Assembly: GCF_900631945.1 (NCBI RefSeq)
Contig: NZ_UZWE01000026.1
Location: forward strand, 1 to 64,000
Direction: 5' to 3'
Source: Paracoccus haematequi
GTDB lineage: Bacteria > Pseudomonadota > Alphaproteobacteria > Rhodobacterales > Rhodobacteraceae
Length of the DNA: 64,000 nucleotides
This document shows positions 47,571-56,598 of the stretch, piece by piece. Position numbers and translations under genes: made by a program. How positions within the stretch are numbered: position 1 is the stretch's first letter; each line of letters starts with the position of its first letter. The notes under the pieces are model-generated. The model had not been told where the DNA came from. It saw only the letters and a list, made by a program, of their open reading frames with translations, and did not search any database.

Positions 47571-48617
47571 TCAACCGTCGGACGACAGCCATGCTCCTCG
47601 GCCCATCAGCCGCAGGTCAAGCAACTGCCGCCAGCCGGAATATCGGACGGATCCGCCATGCCACAGGACCGGCGCCGCCGCGACGGCGCGATGATAGGGG
47701 CGATAGCCGTCCGGATCGACGAAATGCTGCCGCCGGACCAGTTCCTCGGCGGCGCGGGCGGCGCTGTCGGGCAGGAACTTGCCATGCAGCAGCACCCCGG
47801 ACAGGCGCGGATCGCCGGGGCCGTCATATTGGTCGTTCAGCCGGGGCGGCAGCAGCGAGTGAGTCGAGTTGACATAGACATAGCGCCGGTTCCACCGCAC
47901 CAGAGGCAGCTTGTTCAGCGTCGGTCCCCGGTCCGGCTCGCCGGGAAAGAACACCCGTTCGCGGACCCCGCCATGCAGGATGCGGTTGCGCCTGGGCGAC
48001 ATCACGCGGCAGCGATAGGGGGCGGGATCGAACCAGGGCAGCCGGTCGGCCAGGGGCGCCTGCGGTCCGGCCTCGGCCCGGTCCAGCGGGCCGCGCGGAT
48101 ACAGATCCAGCATCATCGCCCCCATCGCCGGGCGGCGGGCGGCGTCCAGGTGCGCGGCCAGGTGCGGCAGCGGGCGGCGGTCCCAATCGGGATAGATCAG
48201 CAACTCGTCTGCATCGACGGTCAGGCACCAATGGCCGTGGCCGTGCCCGAACAGCAGCGCGCCCAGCCAGTCCATCCCGAACCGCGCCGCGCGATAGCTG
48301 CCGGGCGCCTGCCACAGCGACACGTCGGGCTGGTCGCGCAGCAGGCGGTCGCTGCCATCGGTGCTGGCATTGTCGACGATCAGGAAATGCGCGACGCCCA
48401 GCCTGCGGTAATGATGCAGGAATTCGGGCAGGCGCAGGATTTCGTTGCGGATAGCCGCGAAACACAGGATGTCGCCGGGGCGGATCGCCGCAGTGCGATC
48501 CGCCAGGGGGATCAGGTCACGGCCCGCGCGCAGGCAGCGCCACAGCAGCGCGCGTCGTTTCCAGCGCAGGCGCCAGGCCGACCAGGCGCGCCGCAGGGCT
48601 GGCGGGCCGCCGGTCAC
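47571..48617 (-). CDS. Glycosyltransferase family 2-like protein, copy B
   Basis: The 348-residue enzyme starts with GTG overlapping the galE stop (GTGA). Motifs parallel copy A: GDILCFAAIRNEILRLPEFLHHY, FLIVDNASTDGSDRLL, CLTVDADELLIYP and VNSTHSLLPPRLND. The two genes probably arose by tandem duplication and now differ enough to have distinct specificities. A basic N-terminal arm (RLRWKRRALLWRCLRAGRD) precedes the catalytic domain. It is transcribed just after galE. The product is predicted cytoplasmic and acts on a lipid-linked intermediate or surface polymer. Confidence 0.8.
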   Translation of the reverse strand: MTGGPPALRRAWSAWRLRWKRRALLWRCLRAGRDLIPLADRTAAIRPGDILCFAAIRNEILRLPEFLHHYRRLGVAHFLIVDNASTDGSDRLLRDQPDVSLWQAPGSYRAARFGMDWLGALLFGHGHGHWCLTVDADELLIYPDWDRRPLPHLAAHLDAARRPAMGAMMLDLYPRGPLDRAEAGPQAPLADRLPWFDPAPYRCRVMSPRRNRILHGGVRERVFFPGEPDRGPTLNKLPLVRWNRRYVYVNSTHSLLPPRLNDQYDGPGDPRLSGVLLHGKFLPDSAARAAEELVRRQHFVDPDGYRPYHRAVAAAPVLWHGGSVRYSGWRQLLDLRLMGRGAWLSSDG

Positions 48618-49600
48618 GCCTGGTAAGAGCCGTTCTGATGCCAGCGCCAGGCATCCGCGATCATCTGCTTCATGGTGGACCGATGCGGCTGCCAGCCCAG
48701 CTCCGCCTTGGCCCGGGTGCTGCCGCAGACCAGCTTGACGGCATCGCCGCCCCGGCGCGGGCCGTCCACCATCGGCACCGGGCGGTTGGTGACATGGCGG
48801 GTCGCGTCCACGACCTCGCGGACCGAGAAACCGTCGCCGGTGCCCAGGCAGAAGACCCGGCTGGCCTTGCCCGCGCGCAGCCATTCCAGGCCCCGGACAT
48901 GCGCATCGACCAGATCCATCACATGCACATAATCGCGGATGCAGGTGCCGTCAGGCGTCGGATAGTCGGTGCCATGCACCGTCAGCGCCGCGCGCTTGCC
49001 GTCGACCGCATCCAGGATCAGCGGGATCAGATGGGTTTCGGGGCGGTGATGTTCGCCGACCTCTCCGTCGGGATCGGCGCCCGCCACGTTGAAATACCGA
49101 AAGATCACCGAGCGCAGCCCGTGGGACGCGCCGAAATCGGCCAGCATGTCCTCGATCGCGCGCTTGCTGGCGCCATAGGCGTTCAGCGGCGCCTGGGGCG
49201 TGTCCTCGTCCAGAACCTCTCCGTCGCGGTCGCCATAGGTCGCGCAGGTGGAACTGAAGACGACATCCAGGCAGCCCGCGTCGATGGCGGCCTCGATCAG
49301 GTTCAGCGATCCGCTGACATTGTTGCGCCAGTACTTGCCGGGTTCGGCCATCGCCTCGCCCACCTGGCTGAGGGCGGCGAAATGCAGGACGGCGGCGGGG
49401 CGATGTTCGGCGAAGGCCGCGTCAAGCGCCGCCCGGTCCAGCAGGTCGGCCTGCACGAAGGGTCCGAACTTCACCGCATCGCGCCAGCCGGTCGAAAGAT
49501 TGTCCAGCGTGACGGGCCGATAGCCCGCCGCAGCCAGCGCCTTGCAGGCGTGCGAGCCGATATAGCCCGCACCGCCTGTCACCAATACCGTTCGCGACAT
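48614..49600 (-). CDS. galE: UDP-glucose 4-epimerase
   Basis: The 328-residue SDR enzyme interconverts UDP-glucose and UDP-galactose. It has VLVTGGAGYIGSHACKAL for NAD, the catalytic serine/threonine region FSSTCATYGD, and the NAYGASKRAIE Tyr-Lys pair. It is preceded by galU with only four bases between and is followed by glycosyltransferase copy B. Together GalU and GalE make UDP-glucose and UDP-galactose for the surface polymer. The length is typical for the alphaproteobacterial type. Confidence 0.94.
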   Translation of the reverse strand: MSRTVLVTGGAGYIGSHACKALAAAGYRPVTLDNLSTGWRDAVKFGPFVQADLLDRAALDAAFAEHRPAAVLHFAALSQVGEAMAEPGKYWRNNVSGSLNLIEAAIDAGCLDVVFSSTCATYGDRDGEVLDEDTPQAPLNAYGASKRAIEDMLADFGASHGLRSVIFRYFNVAGADPDGEVGEHHRPETHLIPLILDAVDGKRAALTVHGTDYPTPDGTCIRDYVHVMDLVDAHVRGLEWLRAGKASRVFCLGTGDGFSVREVVDATRHVTNRPVPMVDGPRRGGDAVKLVCGSTRAKAELGWQPHRSTMKQMIADAWRWHQNGSYQA

Positions 49601-49604
49601 GCGT

Positions 49605-50501
49605 TTATTCGGCGGCCCGGCGCATCGACATGATGTCGTGCAGGTATTCGGCGAATTCTTCCTTCAGCTCGTCACGCTCGAGCCCGAAGGCCACGGTCGC
49701 TTGCAGGAAGCCCGCCTTCGATCCGCAGTCGAAACGCTGGCCCCGGAAGCGCAGGCCGAACACGTCGCGGCCTGCCGCGATGTCGTCGGCGATGGCGTCG
49801 GTCAGCTGGATTTCCCCGCCCGACCCGGCCTTCAGCTTGTTGAGGTTCTGCATCACCGTCGGCGCCAGGATATAGCGGCCGATCACCGCCAGGTTCGACG
49901 GCGCGGTGCCCAGCGGGGGCTTTTCCACCATGCCGCGCGCCCTGACGATGGCGCCCATATCCTCGGCCACGTCCAGGACGCCGTAGGCCTGGGCCTTTTC
50001 GGGCGCGACCTCCATCGTGGCGACCATGCTGCCGCCAGTCTCGCCATAGGCCTCGATCATCTGTTGCAGGCAGGGGGGTTCGCCCATGATCACGTCGTCG
50101 GTCAGAACCACCGCGAAGGGTTCGTCATCGGCCAGCAGGCGGCGCGCGCACCAGACCGCGTGGCCCAGGCCCAAGGCCTTGTGCTGGCGGATATAGGCGA
50201 TGGCGCCCGATTCCATGTTGGTGCCGCGCAGGGTTTCCAGAAGCTCGGTCTTGCCGGATTTCTTCAGGCTGCTTTCCAGTTCGTGCGCGTGGTCGAAGTA
50301 ATCCTCCAGCGCGCCCTTGCCGCGAGAGGTGACGAAGATGAATTCGGTGATGCCGGCGGCCCGCGCCTCGTCGATCGCGTATTGGATCAGGGGCCGGTCG
50401 ACCAGGGTCATGATCTCTTTCGGGATGCTTTTCGTGGCGGGAAGGAAGCGTGTCCCCAGACCAGCCACGGGGAAGATGGCCTTGGTAACTTTACGAGTCA
50501 T
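49605..50501 (-). CDS. galU: UTP-glucose-1-phosphate uridylyltransferase
   Basis: The 298-residue nucleotidyltransferase begins KAIFPVAGLGTRFLPATKSI with the G-x-G-T-R-x-L-P nucleotide loop, then KEIMTLVDRPLIQYAIDEA, VVLTDDVIMG and GSKAGFLQATVAFGL. It makes UDP-glucose. It is the first gene of the galU-galE-GT-GT-GT14-sulfotransferase series on the minus strand. A candidate promoter lies about 90 bases upstream (50594-50623). The start follows AAAGGTGT. Length matches GalU. Confidence 0.95.
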   Translation of the reverse strand: MTRKVTKAIFPVAGLGTRFLPATKSIPKEIMTLVDRPLIQYAIDEARAAGITEFIFVTSRGKGALEDYFDHAHELESSLKKSGKTELLETLRGTNMESGAIAYIRQHKALGLGHAVWCARRLLADDEPFAVVLTDDVIMGEPPCLQQMIEAYGETGGSMVATMEVAPEKAQAYGVLDVAEDMGAIVRARGMVEKPPLGTAPSNLAVIGRYILAPTVMQNLNKLKAGSGGEIQLTDAIADDIAAGRDVFGLRFRGQRFDCGSKAGFLQATVAFGLERDELKEEFAEYLHDIMSMRRAAE

Positions 50502-50593
50502 CGTGCTGACACCTTTTTCGATCTTTCGCGGCGGACAATGGCCCGACACAGCTTAACGCTAAGTCATCCACAAACGCTGCATCTGCAAGCCGC

Positions 50594-50623
50594 ATCATAA
50601 CGGCGTCGGCAACTTGGCGCCAA
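50594..50623 (-). promoter_or_regulatory. Candidate promoter of the galU operon
   Basis: On the minus strand TTGGCG (50618-50623) and TATGAT (50594-50599) are separated by 18 bases. The -10 matches five of six consensus bases. The 187-base gap between galU and kdsB shows no other feature. Confidence 0.4.
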
Positions 50624-50688
50624 TGCAATCGCAGAAAAGCGGAACGGATTTACAGCGAATGCTGCCGATTGTGGAAAACCGCGGGATC

Positions 50689-51489
50689 TCAATCCAGGTT
50701 CATCGCCTGCATCATCGCCTCCAGCCGCGGCACGTCCTGGGGATTGTTCAGTTCCCAGAACTGCCGGCCGCGTGATTCGACCTGAACGCACAGGATCCGG
50801 CGGCCGCGTTCCAGGAACCGCAACTGCTCCAGCCCCTCCAGCCGTTCCAGGGGGCCTTCGTCCCAGGTCGCGTATTCGGCAAGGGCTGGGGGGCGATAGG
50901 CATAGACGCCCACATGGTGAAAGACCGGGCTGGGATCGTCGTCGCCGAACGGACCCGCCGCGAAGGGGATCACTTCCTTCGAGAAATACAGCGCCTGCCG
51001 GTCATGGCCGAAGACCGCCGTGGTCCCGCCCACCCGGCCCGCATGGCGGTCGGCGATCAGGTCCGCGCGCATCCGCCCGGTGCAGCGCAGGACCGGGGTC
51101 GCCACGTCCGATTGCGGATCGGCGCGCAGACCCGCCACCAGTTCCTCGACGAACCAGGCGGGGGTCAGGGGCGCGTCGCCTTGCAGGTTGACCACGATCT
51201 CGGGCGTCAGGCCCAGGTTGGCCACGGCTTCGGCGCAGCGTTCGGTGCCGTTGCGGCAGGTCGTGGCGGTCATCACCACCTGCGCGCCGAAGCCCTGCGC
51301 ATGGTCGCGGATTCGGTCGTCGTCGGTGGCGACCACCACCCGGTCGACGCCCGTCACCGCCATGGCCGCGTCCCAGCTGCGCCGGATCAGGCTGCGCGCC
51401 TGGCCGGACGCGCCGCGCAGGTCGACCAGCGGCTTGCCCGGATAGCGGGTCGAGGCGTGGCGCGCGGGAATGACGATCAGGACCGACAT
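50689..51489 (-). CDS. kdsB: CMP-Kdo synthetase-like cytidylyltransferase
   Basis: The 266-residue enzyme has LIVIPARHASTRYPGKPLVDL, VVVATDDDRI, TCRNGTERCAEA and VVNLQGDAPLTPAWFVEEL, which are hallmarks of KdsB. Activated Kdo (CMP-Kdo) is used in lipid A core or capsule. Since a second copy may exist for LPS elsewhere in the genome, this gene could serve the capsule specifically. Its start overlaps the cysQ stop by ATGA. The sequence is slightly longer than most KdsB proteins (about 250). Confidence 0.85.
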   Translation of the reverse strand: MSVLIVIPARHASTRYPGKPLVDLRGASGQARSLIRRSWDAAMAVTGVDRVVVATDDDRIRDHAQGFGAQVVMTATTCRNGTERCAEAVANLGLTPEIVVNLQGDAPLTPAWFVEELVAGLRADPQSDVATPVLRCTGRMRADLIADRHAGRVGGTTAVFGHDRQALYFSKEVIPFAAGPFGDDDPSPVFHHVGVYAYRPPALAEYATWDEGPLERLEGLEQLRFLERGRRILCVQVESRGRQFWELNNPQDVPRLEAMMQAMNLD

Positions 51490-52286
51490 CAGGCTTTCAC
51501 CAGCAGCACGCCTGGGGCGAAGGCGATGAAGAACGGGTTCTCGAACCCCGGCTTGCCATAGGCCAGCGGCGTGTGGTCGTCGAAGCGCACCACCTCTCCG
51601 CCCGCGCCGCGCAGCACTGCGTCACCCGCCGCCGTGTCCCATTCCATCGTGCGGCCCAGGCGCGGATACAGATCCGCCTCGCCGGTCGCCACCAGGCAGA
51701 ATTTCAGCGAGGATCCCGCGCTGGCCATGTCGCGCACCGCATATCGGGCGATGTAATCGTCGGTCGCCGCATCGCGATGCGACTTCGAGGCCACCACCAT
51801 CAGCCCGCGATTGTCCGGGATCGGGTTCACGCCGATGGGCACGACCTGGCCCGGCTCGTCCCCGAACGGCCCCGTCTCCTCGACCGAGCGGCCGTCGGCG
51901 GTGGTATAGAACAGCCGCCCCTTGGCGGGGGCATAGACGACGCCCAGCCGCGGCACGCCGTTTTCGACATAGGCGATGTTGACGGTGAAATCGCCGCGCC
52001 GCTGCACGAATTCCTTGGTCCCGTCCAGCGGATCGACGATCAGGAAGGTCTGCGCCGTGCGGGCATGGCTGGCGGCCTGTTCTTCGGTGATCAGGGGGAT
52101 GTCGGGAAAGGCCTGGGACAGCCCGGCCGAGATCAGCGCATCGGCGGCCTCGTCCGCGGCGGTGACGGGCGAATCGTCGGATTTGGCGCGAACGTCGAAA
52201 TCCTCGGCCTGATAGATCTCCATGATCCGGGCCCCGGCCTGCAACGCCAGGCGCCGCATCTGTGCGATCAGTCGTTCCAATTCCAT
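51489..52286 (-). CDS. cysQ: 3'(2'),5'-bisphosphate nucleotidase CysQ
   Basis: The 265-residue inositol-monophosphatase-fold enzyme has DSPVTAADEAADALI, ITEEQAA, and the metal-binding DPLDGTKEFVQRRGDFTVNIA. It dephosphorylates PAP (3'-phosphoadenosine 5'-phosphate) to AMP, removing the inhibitory by-product of PAPS reductase and sulfotransferase reactions. The position next to polysaccharide and sulfotransferase genes makes a sulfation-related role plausible, although CysQ also serves assimilatory sulfate metabolism. A strong GGAAGGAAAG site precedes the ATG. It is coupled to kdsB and diverges from the ABC permease. Confidence 0.92.
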   Translation of the reverse strand: MELERLIAQMRRLALQAGARIMEIYQAEDFDVRAKSDDSPVTAADEAADALISAGLSQAFPDIPLITEEQAASHARTAQTFLIVDPLDGTKEFVQRRGDFTVNIAYVENGVPRLGVVYAPAKGRLFYTTADGRSVEETGPFGDEPGQVVPIGVNPIPDNRGLMVVASKSHRDAATDDYIARYAVRDMASAGSSLKFCLVATGEADLYPRLGRTMEWDTAAGDAVLRGAGGEVVRFDDHTPLAYGKPGFENPFFIAFAPGVLLVKA

Positions 52287-52414
52287 CTTCTTTCCTTCCC
52301 GCACGGCCCGCCTGGCGCGGTCCCGCCGATTGTGACGGGCACCAATCCCCCTTATGATCGCGGCCGACGGCTTGGGCAAGCGCCCCAAGGTCGCAGGCAG
52401 GGGCGGCGCGGGCT

Positions 52415-53236
52415 TTGTTCAACCAGCGAAAGACCAGAACGATCGTCCAGGCCGCCGGCGCCACGCTGGGCCTGATCTATCACCAGACAGTCTACAACCT
52501 GCGCAACGACCATCGCAACGCGGTGGTGGGGCTGCTGCTGACGATCCTGCAATCGGCGATCTTCATGATGGCCTTCCTGCTGATCTATCTGGTCATGGGG
52601 GTGCGCAACTCGCCCATCCGGGGCGATTTCATGCTGTACCTGATGTCGGGCATCTTCATGTTCATGGTCCATGTCCAGACATCGGGCGCGGTGGCGGGCA
52701 GCCATTCGGTCTCGGGCGGGCTGACCAAGCACGAACCGCTGAATCCGGCGGTCCTGATCGCCTCGGCCGCGCTGGCGGTGCTGTATCGCCAGACGATCAG
52801 CTGCATCGCGATCCTGTGGCTGTATCACGTCCTGGTCGCGCCCATCCATGTCGACTTCTGGCCCGGAAGCCTGGGGATGTATCTGCTGGCCTGGTTCTCG
52901 GGCGGGTGCATCGGCCTGATCTTCCTGGGCGTCCGGCCCTGGTCGCCGCGCGGATCGCGGCTGGTCACCACGGCCTATCAGCGCATCAACATGTTCGCCT
53001 CGGGCAAGATGTTCGTGGGCAACGTGGTTCCCAACGCGCTGCTGCCCTGGTTCATCTGGAACCCGCTGTTCCACATCATCGACCAGCAACGGGGGTTTCT
53101 GTTCATCAACTACACCCCCCTGAAAACCGATCCGCTTTATGCGCTGTGGTTTTCGCTGGCGGCGATGATTGTGGGGCTGCTGATCAACTTCACCACCCGC
53201 AAATACGAATCCCTCAGCTGGACGGCGGCCGATTGA
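52415..53236 (+). CDS. ABC-2 type polysaccharide export permease (KpsM/Wzm-like)
   Basis: The 273-residue membrane protein has six hydrophobic segments beginning LLLTILQSAIFMMAFLLIYLV, FMLYLMSGIFMFMVHVQTSG and TISCIAILWLYHVLV, and ending near LWFSLAAMIVGLLINFT. The arrangement fits permeases that export capsular or O-antigen polysaccharides. No ATPase partner or outer-membrane exporter is adjacent in this window. The start is taken as TTG at 52415 because the family N-terminus (MF-x-x-R-x) begins there and no ATG fits. It is divergent to cysQ and lies 165 bases upstream of dnaK. Confidence 0.8.
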   Translation: MFNQRKTRTIVQAAGATLGLIYHQTVYNLRNDHRNAVVGLLLTILQSAIFMMAFLLIYLVMGVRNSPIRGDFMLYLMSGIFMFMVHVQTSGAVAGSHSVSGGLTKHEPLNPAVLIASAALAVLYRQTISCIAILWLYHVLVAPIHVDFWPGSLGMYLLAWFSGGCIGLIFLGVRPWSPRGSRLVTTAYQRINMFASGKMFVGNVVPNALLPWFIWNPLFHIIDQQRGFLFINYTPLKTDPLYALWFSLAAMIVGLLINFTTRKYESLSWTAAD

Positions 53237-53263
53237 TCGCGCGCAAAATGCCCGCATCGGGCG

Positions 53264-53292
53264 CTTGCGGGGCTTGAAACCATCCCTATATA
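53264..53292 (+). promoter_or_regulatory. RpoH-type heat-shock promoter of dnaK
   Basis: CTTGCG (53264-53269), 15 bases, then CCTATATA (53285-53292) agrees with the alphaproteobacterial RpoH pattern CTTG - about 15 - CYTATNTN. It lies about 110 bases upstream of the dnaK start, and no other good promoter was found in the 165-base gap. The long leader may form secondary structure. Confidence 0.65.
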
Positions 53293-53401
53293 CACCCCCG
53301 AAGCGTCCGGGTTCCCGGACCTGGAACCGCATTTGGGATCGGGCCTCGGGGGCCATAACGGACCTGAAGCCCTCTGGAATCGCCGCAAGAAGGAAACAAG
53401 C

Positions 53402-55318
53402 ATGTCAAAAGTCATCGGCATCGACCTCGGCACCACCAACAGCTGCGTCGCGATCATGGACGGCAGCCAGCCCAAGGTCATCGAGAACAGCGAAGGCGCC
53501 CGCACCACGCCCTCCATCGTGGGCTTCACGGATGGCGAGCGCCTGGTCGGCCAGCCCGCCAAGCGCCAGGCCGTCACGAACCCCACCAACACCGTCTTTG
53601 CCGTGAAACGCCTGATCGGCCGCCGCATCGGCGACGAGGCCGTGGAAAAGGACCGCAAGCTGGTTCCCTATGCCATCGTCGACGGCGGCAACGGCGACGC
53701 CTGGGTCGAGGTGAAGGGCGAGAAATATTCCCCCGCGCAGGTCAGCGCGATGATCCTTCAGAAGATGAAGGAAACCGCGGAAAGCTATCTGGGAGAGCCG
53801 GTGACGCAGGCCGTCATCACGGTCCCCGCCTATTTCAACGACGCCCAGCGTCAGGCCACCAAGGACGCGGGCAAGATCGCGGGCCTGGAAGTCCTGCGCA
53901 TCATCAACGAGCCGACCGCGGCCGCGCTGGCCTACGGGTTGGACAAGAAGGACAGCAAGACCATCGCCGTCTATGACCTTGGCGGCGGCACCTTCGACAT
54001 CACCATCCTGGAAATCGACGACGGCTTGTTCGAGGTGAAGTCCACGAACGGCGACACGTTCCTGGGCGGCGAAGACTTCGACATGCGGATCGTCAATTAC
54101 CTGGCGGACGAGTTCAAGAAGGAACACGGCGTCGATCTGACCAAGGACAAGATGGCCCTTCAGCGCCTGAAGGAAGCCGCCGAAAAGGCCAAGATCGAAC
54201 TGTCCTCGTCCTCGCAGACCGAGATCAACCAGCCGTTCATCAGCATGGACAAGAACAGCGGCACGCCGCTGCACCTGGTCATCAAGCTGACCCGCGCCAA
54301 GCTGGAAAGCCTGGTGGGCGACCTGATCAAGCGCACCATGAAGCCGGTCGCCGACGCCATCAAGGACGCGGGCGTGTCGAAATCCGACATCGACGAGATC
54401 GTCCTGGTCGGCGGCATGACCCGGATGCCCAAGGTGATCGAGGCCGTGACCGAGTTCTTCGGCAAGGAACCCCACAAGGGCGTCAACCCCGATGAGGTCG
54501 TGGCCCTGGGGGCCGCCATTCAGGCGGGCGTTCTGCAAGGCGACGTGAAGGACGTGGTCCTGCTGGACGTGACGCCGCTGTCGCTGGGGATCGAGACCCT
54601 GGGCGGCGTGTTCACCCGGCTGATCGACCGCAACACCACGATCCCGACCAAGAAGTCGCAGATCTTCTCGACCGCGGAAGACAACCAGAACGCGGTGACG
54701 ATCCGGGTGTTCCAGGGCGAACGCGAGATGGCAGCCGACAACAAGCTGCTGGGCCAGTTCAACCTGGAAGACATCCCGCCCGCGCCGCGCGGGTTGCCGC
54801 AGATCGAGGTGACCTTCGACATCGACGCCAACGGCATCGTCTCGGTTTCTGCCAAGGACAAGGGCACCGGCAAGACCCAGAACATCACCATCCAGGCCTC
54901 GGGCGGTCTGACCGACGAGGATATCGAGCGGATGGTGAAGGACGCCGAAGCCAATGCCGAGGCCGACAAGTCCCGCCGCGAGCTGGTCGAAGCGCGCAAC
55001 CAGGCCGAAAGCCTGATCCATTCGACCAAGAAGTCGCTGGAAGATCACGGCGACAAGGTGGACAGCTCGACCGTCGAGGCGATCGAACTGGCGGTCGGCG
55101 CGTTGGAGGAATCGCTGAAATCGGACGACGCGGGCAAGATCCGCGGCGGCATCCAGAACGTGATGGACGCGTCGATGAAGCTGGGCGAGGCGATCTACAA
55201 GTCGCAGCAGTCCGCCGCTGACGGCGGCGACGATGAGGGCGACCAGCCCCGCAACGTCGACGACGACATCGTGGACGCCGATTTCGAGGATCTCGGCGAA
55301 GACAAGAAGCGCGGCTGA
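53402..55318 (+). CDS. dnaK: Hsp70 chaperone DnaK
   Basis: The 638-residue chaperone has [18 protein letters not shown] for [34 protein letters not shown] and [16 protein letters not shown]. The linker [19 protein letters not shown] leads to the substrate-binding domain, and the acidic C-terminus ends in [12 protein letters not shown]. It folds and holds unfolded proteins with DnaJ. Length matches the alphaproteobacterial class (about 635-640). A 12-bp hairpin followed by TTTCG lies between dnaK and dnaJ and may reduce dnaJ expression. A heat-shock promoter precedes it. Confidence 0.97.
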   Translation: MSKVIGIDLGTTNSCVAIMDGSQPKVIENSEGARTTPSIVGFTDGERLVGQPAKRQAVTNPTNTVFAVKRLIGRRIGDEAVEKDRKLVPYAIVDGGNGDAWVEVKGEKYSPAQVSAMILQKMKETAESYLGEPVTQAVITVPAYFNDAQRQATKDAGKIAGLEVLRIINEPTAAALAYGLDKKDSKTIAVYDLGGGTFDITILEIDDGLFEVKSTNGDTFLGGEDFDMRIVNYLADEFKKEHGVDLTKDKMALQRLKEAAEKAKIELSSSSQTEINQPFISMDKNSGTPLHLVIKLTRAKLESLVGDLIKRTMKPVADAIKDAGVSKSDIDEIVLVGGMTRMPKVIEAVTEFFGKEPHKGVNPDEVVALGAAIQAGVLQGDVKDVVLLDVTPLSLGIETLGGVFTRLIDRNTTIPTKKSQIFSTAEDNQNAVTIRVFQGEREMAADNKLLGQFNLEDIPPAPRGLPQIEVTFDIDANGIVSVSAKDKGTGKTQNITIQASGGLTDEDIERMVKDAEANAEADKSRRELVEARNQAESLIHSTKKSLEDHGDKVDSSTVEAIELAVGALEESLKSDDAGKIRGGIQNVMDASMKLGEAIYKSQQSAADGGDDEGDQPRNVDDDIVDADFEDLGEDKKRG

Positions 55319-55336
55319 TCCGGGCCGCACCCTCTC

Positions 55337-55371
55337 GGGCCGGTCCGCCGAATGACGCGGGCCGGCCCTTT
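55337..55371 (+). terminator. Hairpin terminator or attenuator between dnaK and dnaJ
   Basis: GGGCCGGTCCGC (55337-55348) pairs with GCGGGCCGGCCC (55357-55368) with one G:U and loop CGAATGAC, followed by TTTCG. The T-run is short, so it is probably a partial terminator that sets dnaJ below dnaK. Confidence 0.6.
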
Positions 55372-55397
55372 CGTTGGGGAACCAGACAGGACGAAAC

Positions 55398-56552
55398 ATG
55401 GCCAAGCGCTGCTACTACGAGGTTCTGGGCGTAACGCGCGGGGCCTCGGCCGAGGAAATCAAGAAAGCCTATCGCCAGAAGGCGAAGGAACTGCATCCCG
55501 ACCGCAACAAGGACAATCCCCAGGCCGAAGCCCGCTTCAAGGAAGCGAACGAGGCCTATGATTGCCTGAAGGACGACCAGAAGAAGGCGGCCTATGATCG
55601 GTTCGGCCATGCAGCCTTCGAAGGCGGCGGCGGCGGTTTCGGCGGGCGCGGCGCACATCCGGGCGATTTCGGCACGGCCTTCGCCGATGTGTTCGAGGAT
55701 CTGTTCGGCGACATGATGGGCCGCCGGGGCGGCGGCGGCCGGACCCGCGCGCAACGCGGCCAGGATCTGCGCTATAACCTGCGGGTCAGCCTGGAAGAGG
55801 CCTATACCGGCCTCAAGAAATCGATCACCGTTCCCGGCTCGATCGCCTGCGACGAATGCGCGGGCACCGGGGCCGAGGGCGCGACCCAGCCCGCCACCTG
55901 CCCGACCTGCGCGGGCATGGGCAAGGTCCGGGCGCAACAGGGCTTTTTCACCGTCGAACGCACCTGCCCGACCTGCGGCGGTCAGGGCCAGATCGTCAAG
56001 AATCCCTGCCAGGCCTGCCACGGTGCGGGCCGCATCGAACGCGAACGCACCCTGTCCGTGAACATCCCTGCGGGCGTCGAGACCGGCACCCGCATCCGCC
56101 TTGCCGGTGAGGGCGAGGCCGGGCTGCGCGGCGGTCCTGCGGGCGATCTCTATATCTTCATCGAGGTTCAGGACCACCCGATCTTCCTGCGCGACGGCAA
56201 GATCCTGGCCTGTCAGGTGCCCGTCAGCATGGCCACCGCCGCCCTGGGCGGCGAGGTCGAGGTGCCCACCATCGACGGCGGCCGCGCCCGCGTGAAGGTT
56301 CCGGCGGGCAGCCAGTCGGGCCGCCAGATGCGCCTGCGCGGCAAGGGGATGCCGCCGCTGCGCCACGGCCCCGGCGCCTCGGGCGAACCGGGCGACATGC
56401 TGATCGAACTGACCGTGGAAACGCCCGTGAACCTGACCGCCCGGCAGCGCGAACTGCTGCGCGAATTCGAGGCCGAGCAGGCCGACAACAGCCCCCAGTC
56501 TGACAGTTTCTTCAACAAGGTCAAAAGCTTCTGGGACGGCATGACGCGCTGA
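55398..56552 (+). CDS. dnaJ: DnaJ co-chaperone
   Basis: The 384-residue type I J-protein has the J domain with the HPD triad ([18 protein letters not shown]), a Gly/Phe-rich linker ([12 protein letters not shown]), and four zinc CxxCxGxG motifs. The motifs are [24 protein letters not shown] and CQACHGAG. Two C-terminal substrate-binding domains follow. It stimulates DnaK ATPase and binds unfolded proteins. The start follows ACAGGACG. It lies 79 bases after dnaK on the same strand and is followed by radC. Confidence 0.96.
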   Translation: MAKRCYYEVLGVTRGASAEEIKKAYRQKAKELHPDRNKDNPQAEARFKEANEAYDCLKDDQKKAAYDRFGHAAFEGGGGGFGGRGAHPGDFGTAFADVFEDLFGDMMGRRGGGGRTRAQRGQDLRYNLRVSLEEAYTGLKKSITVPGSIACDECAGTGAEGATQPATCPTCAGMGKVRAQQGFFTVERTCPTCGGQGQIVKNPCQACHGAGRIERERTLSVNIPAGVETGTRIRLAGEGEAGLRGGPAGDLYIFIEVQDHPIFLRDGKILACQVPVSMATAALGGEVEVPTIDGGRARVKVPAGSQSGRQMRLRGKGMPPLRHGPGASGEPGDMLIELTVETPVNLTARQRELLREFEAEQADNSPQSDSFFNKVKSFWDGMTR

Positions 56553-56598
56553 TGCAGCGTTAACCTTTTCTTCACCGGCACGGGTCCATGCTGGCGCC

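Noticed and set aside
53405..55405. Long open frame antisense to dnaK
   Set aside because: It mirrors the dnaK codons; such antisense frames are common in GC-rich genes and its product has no recognisable domain.
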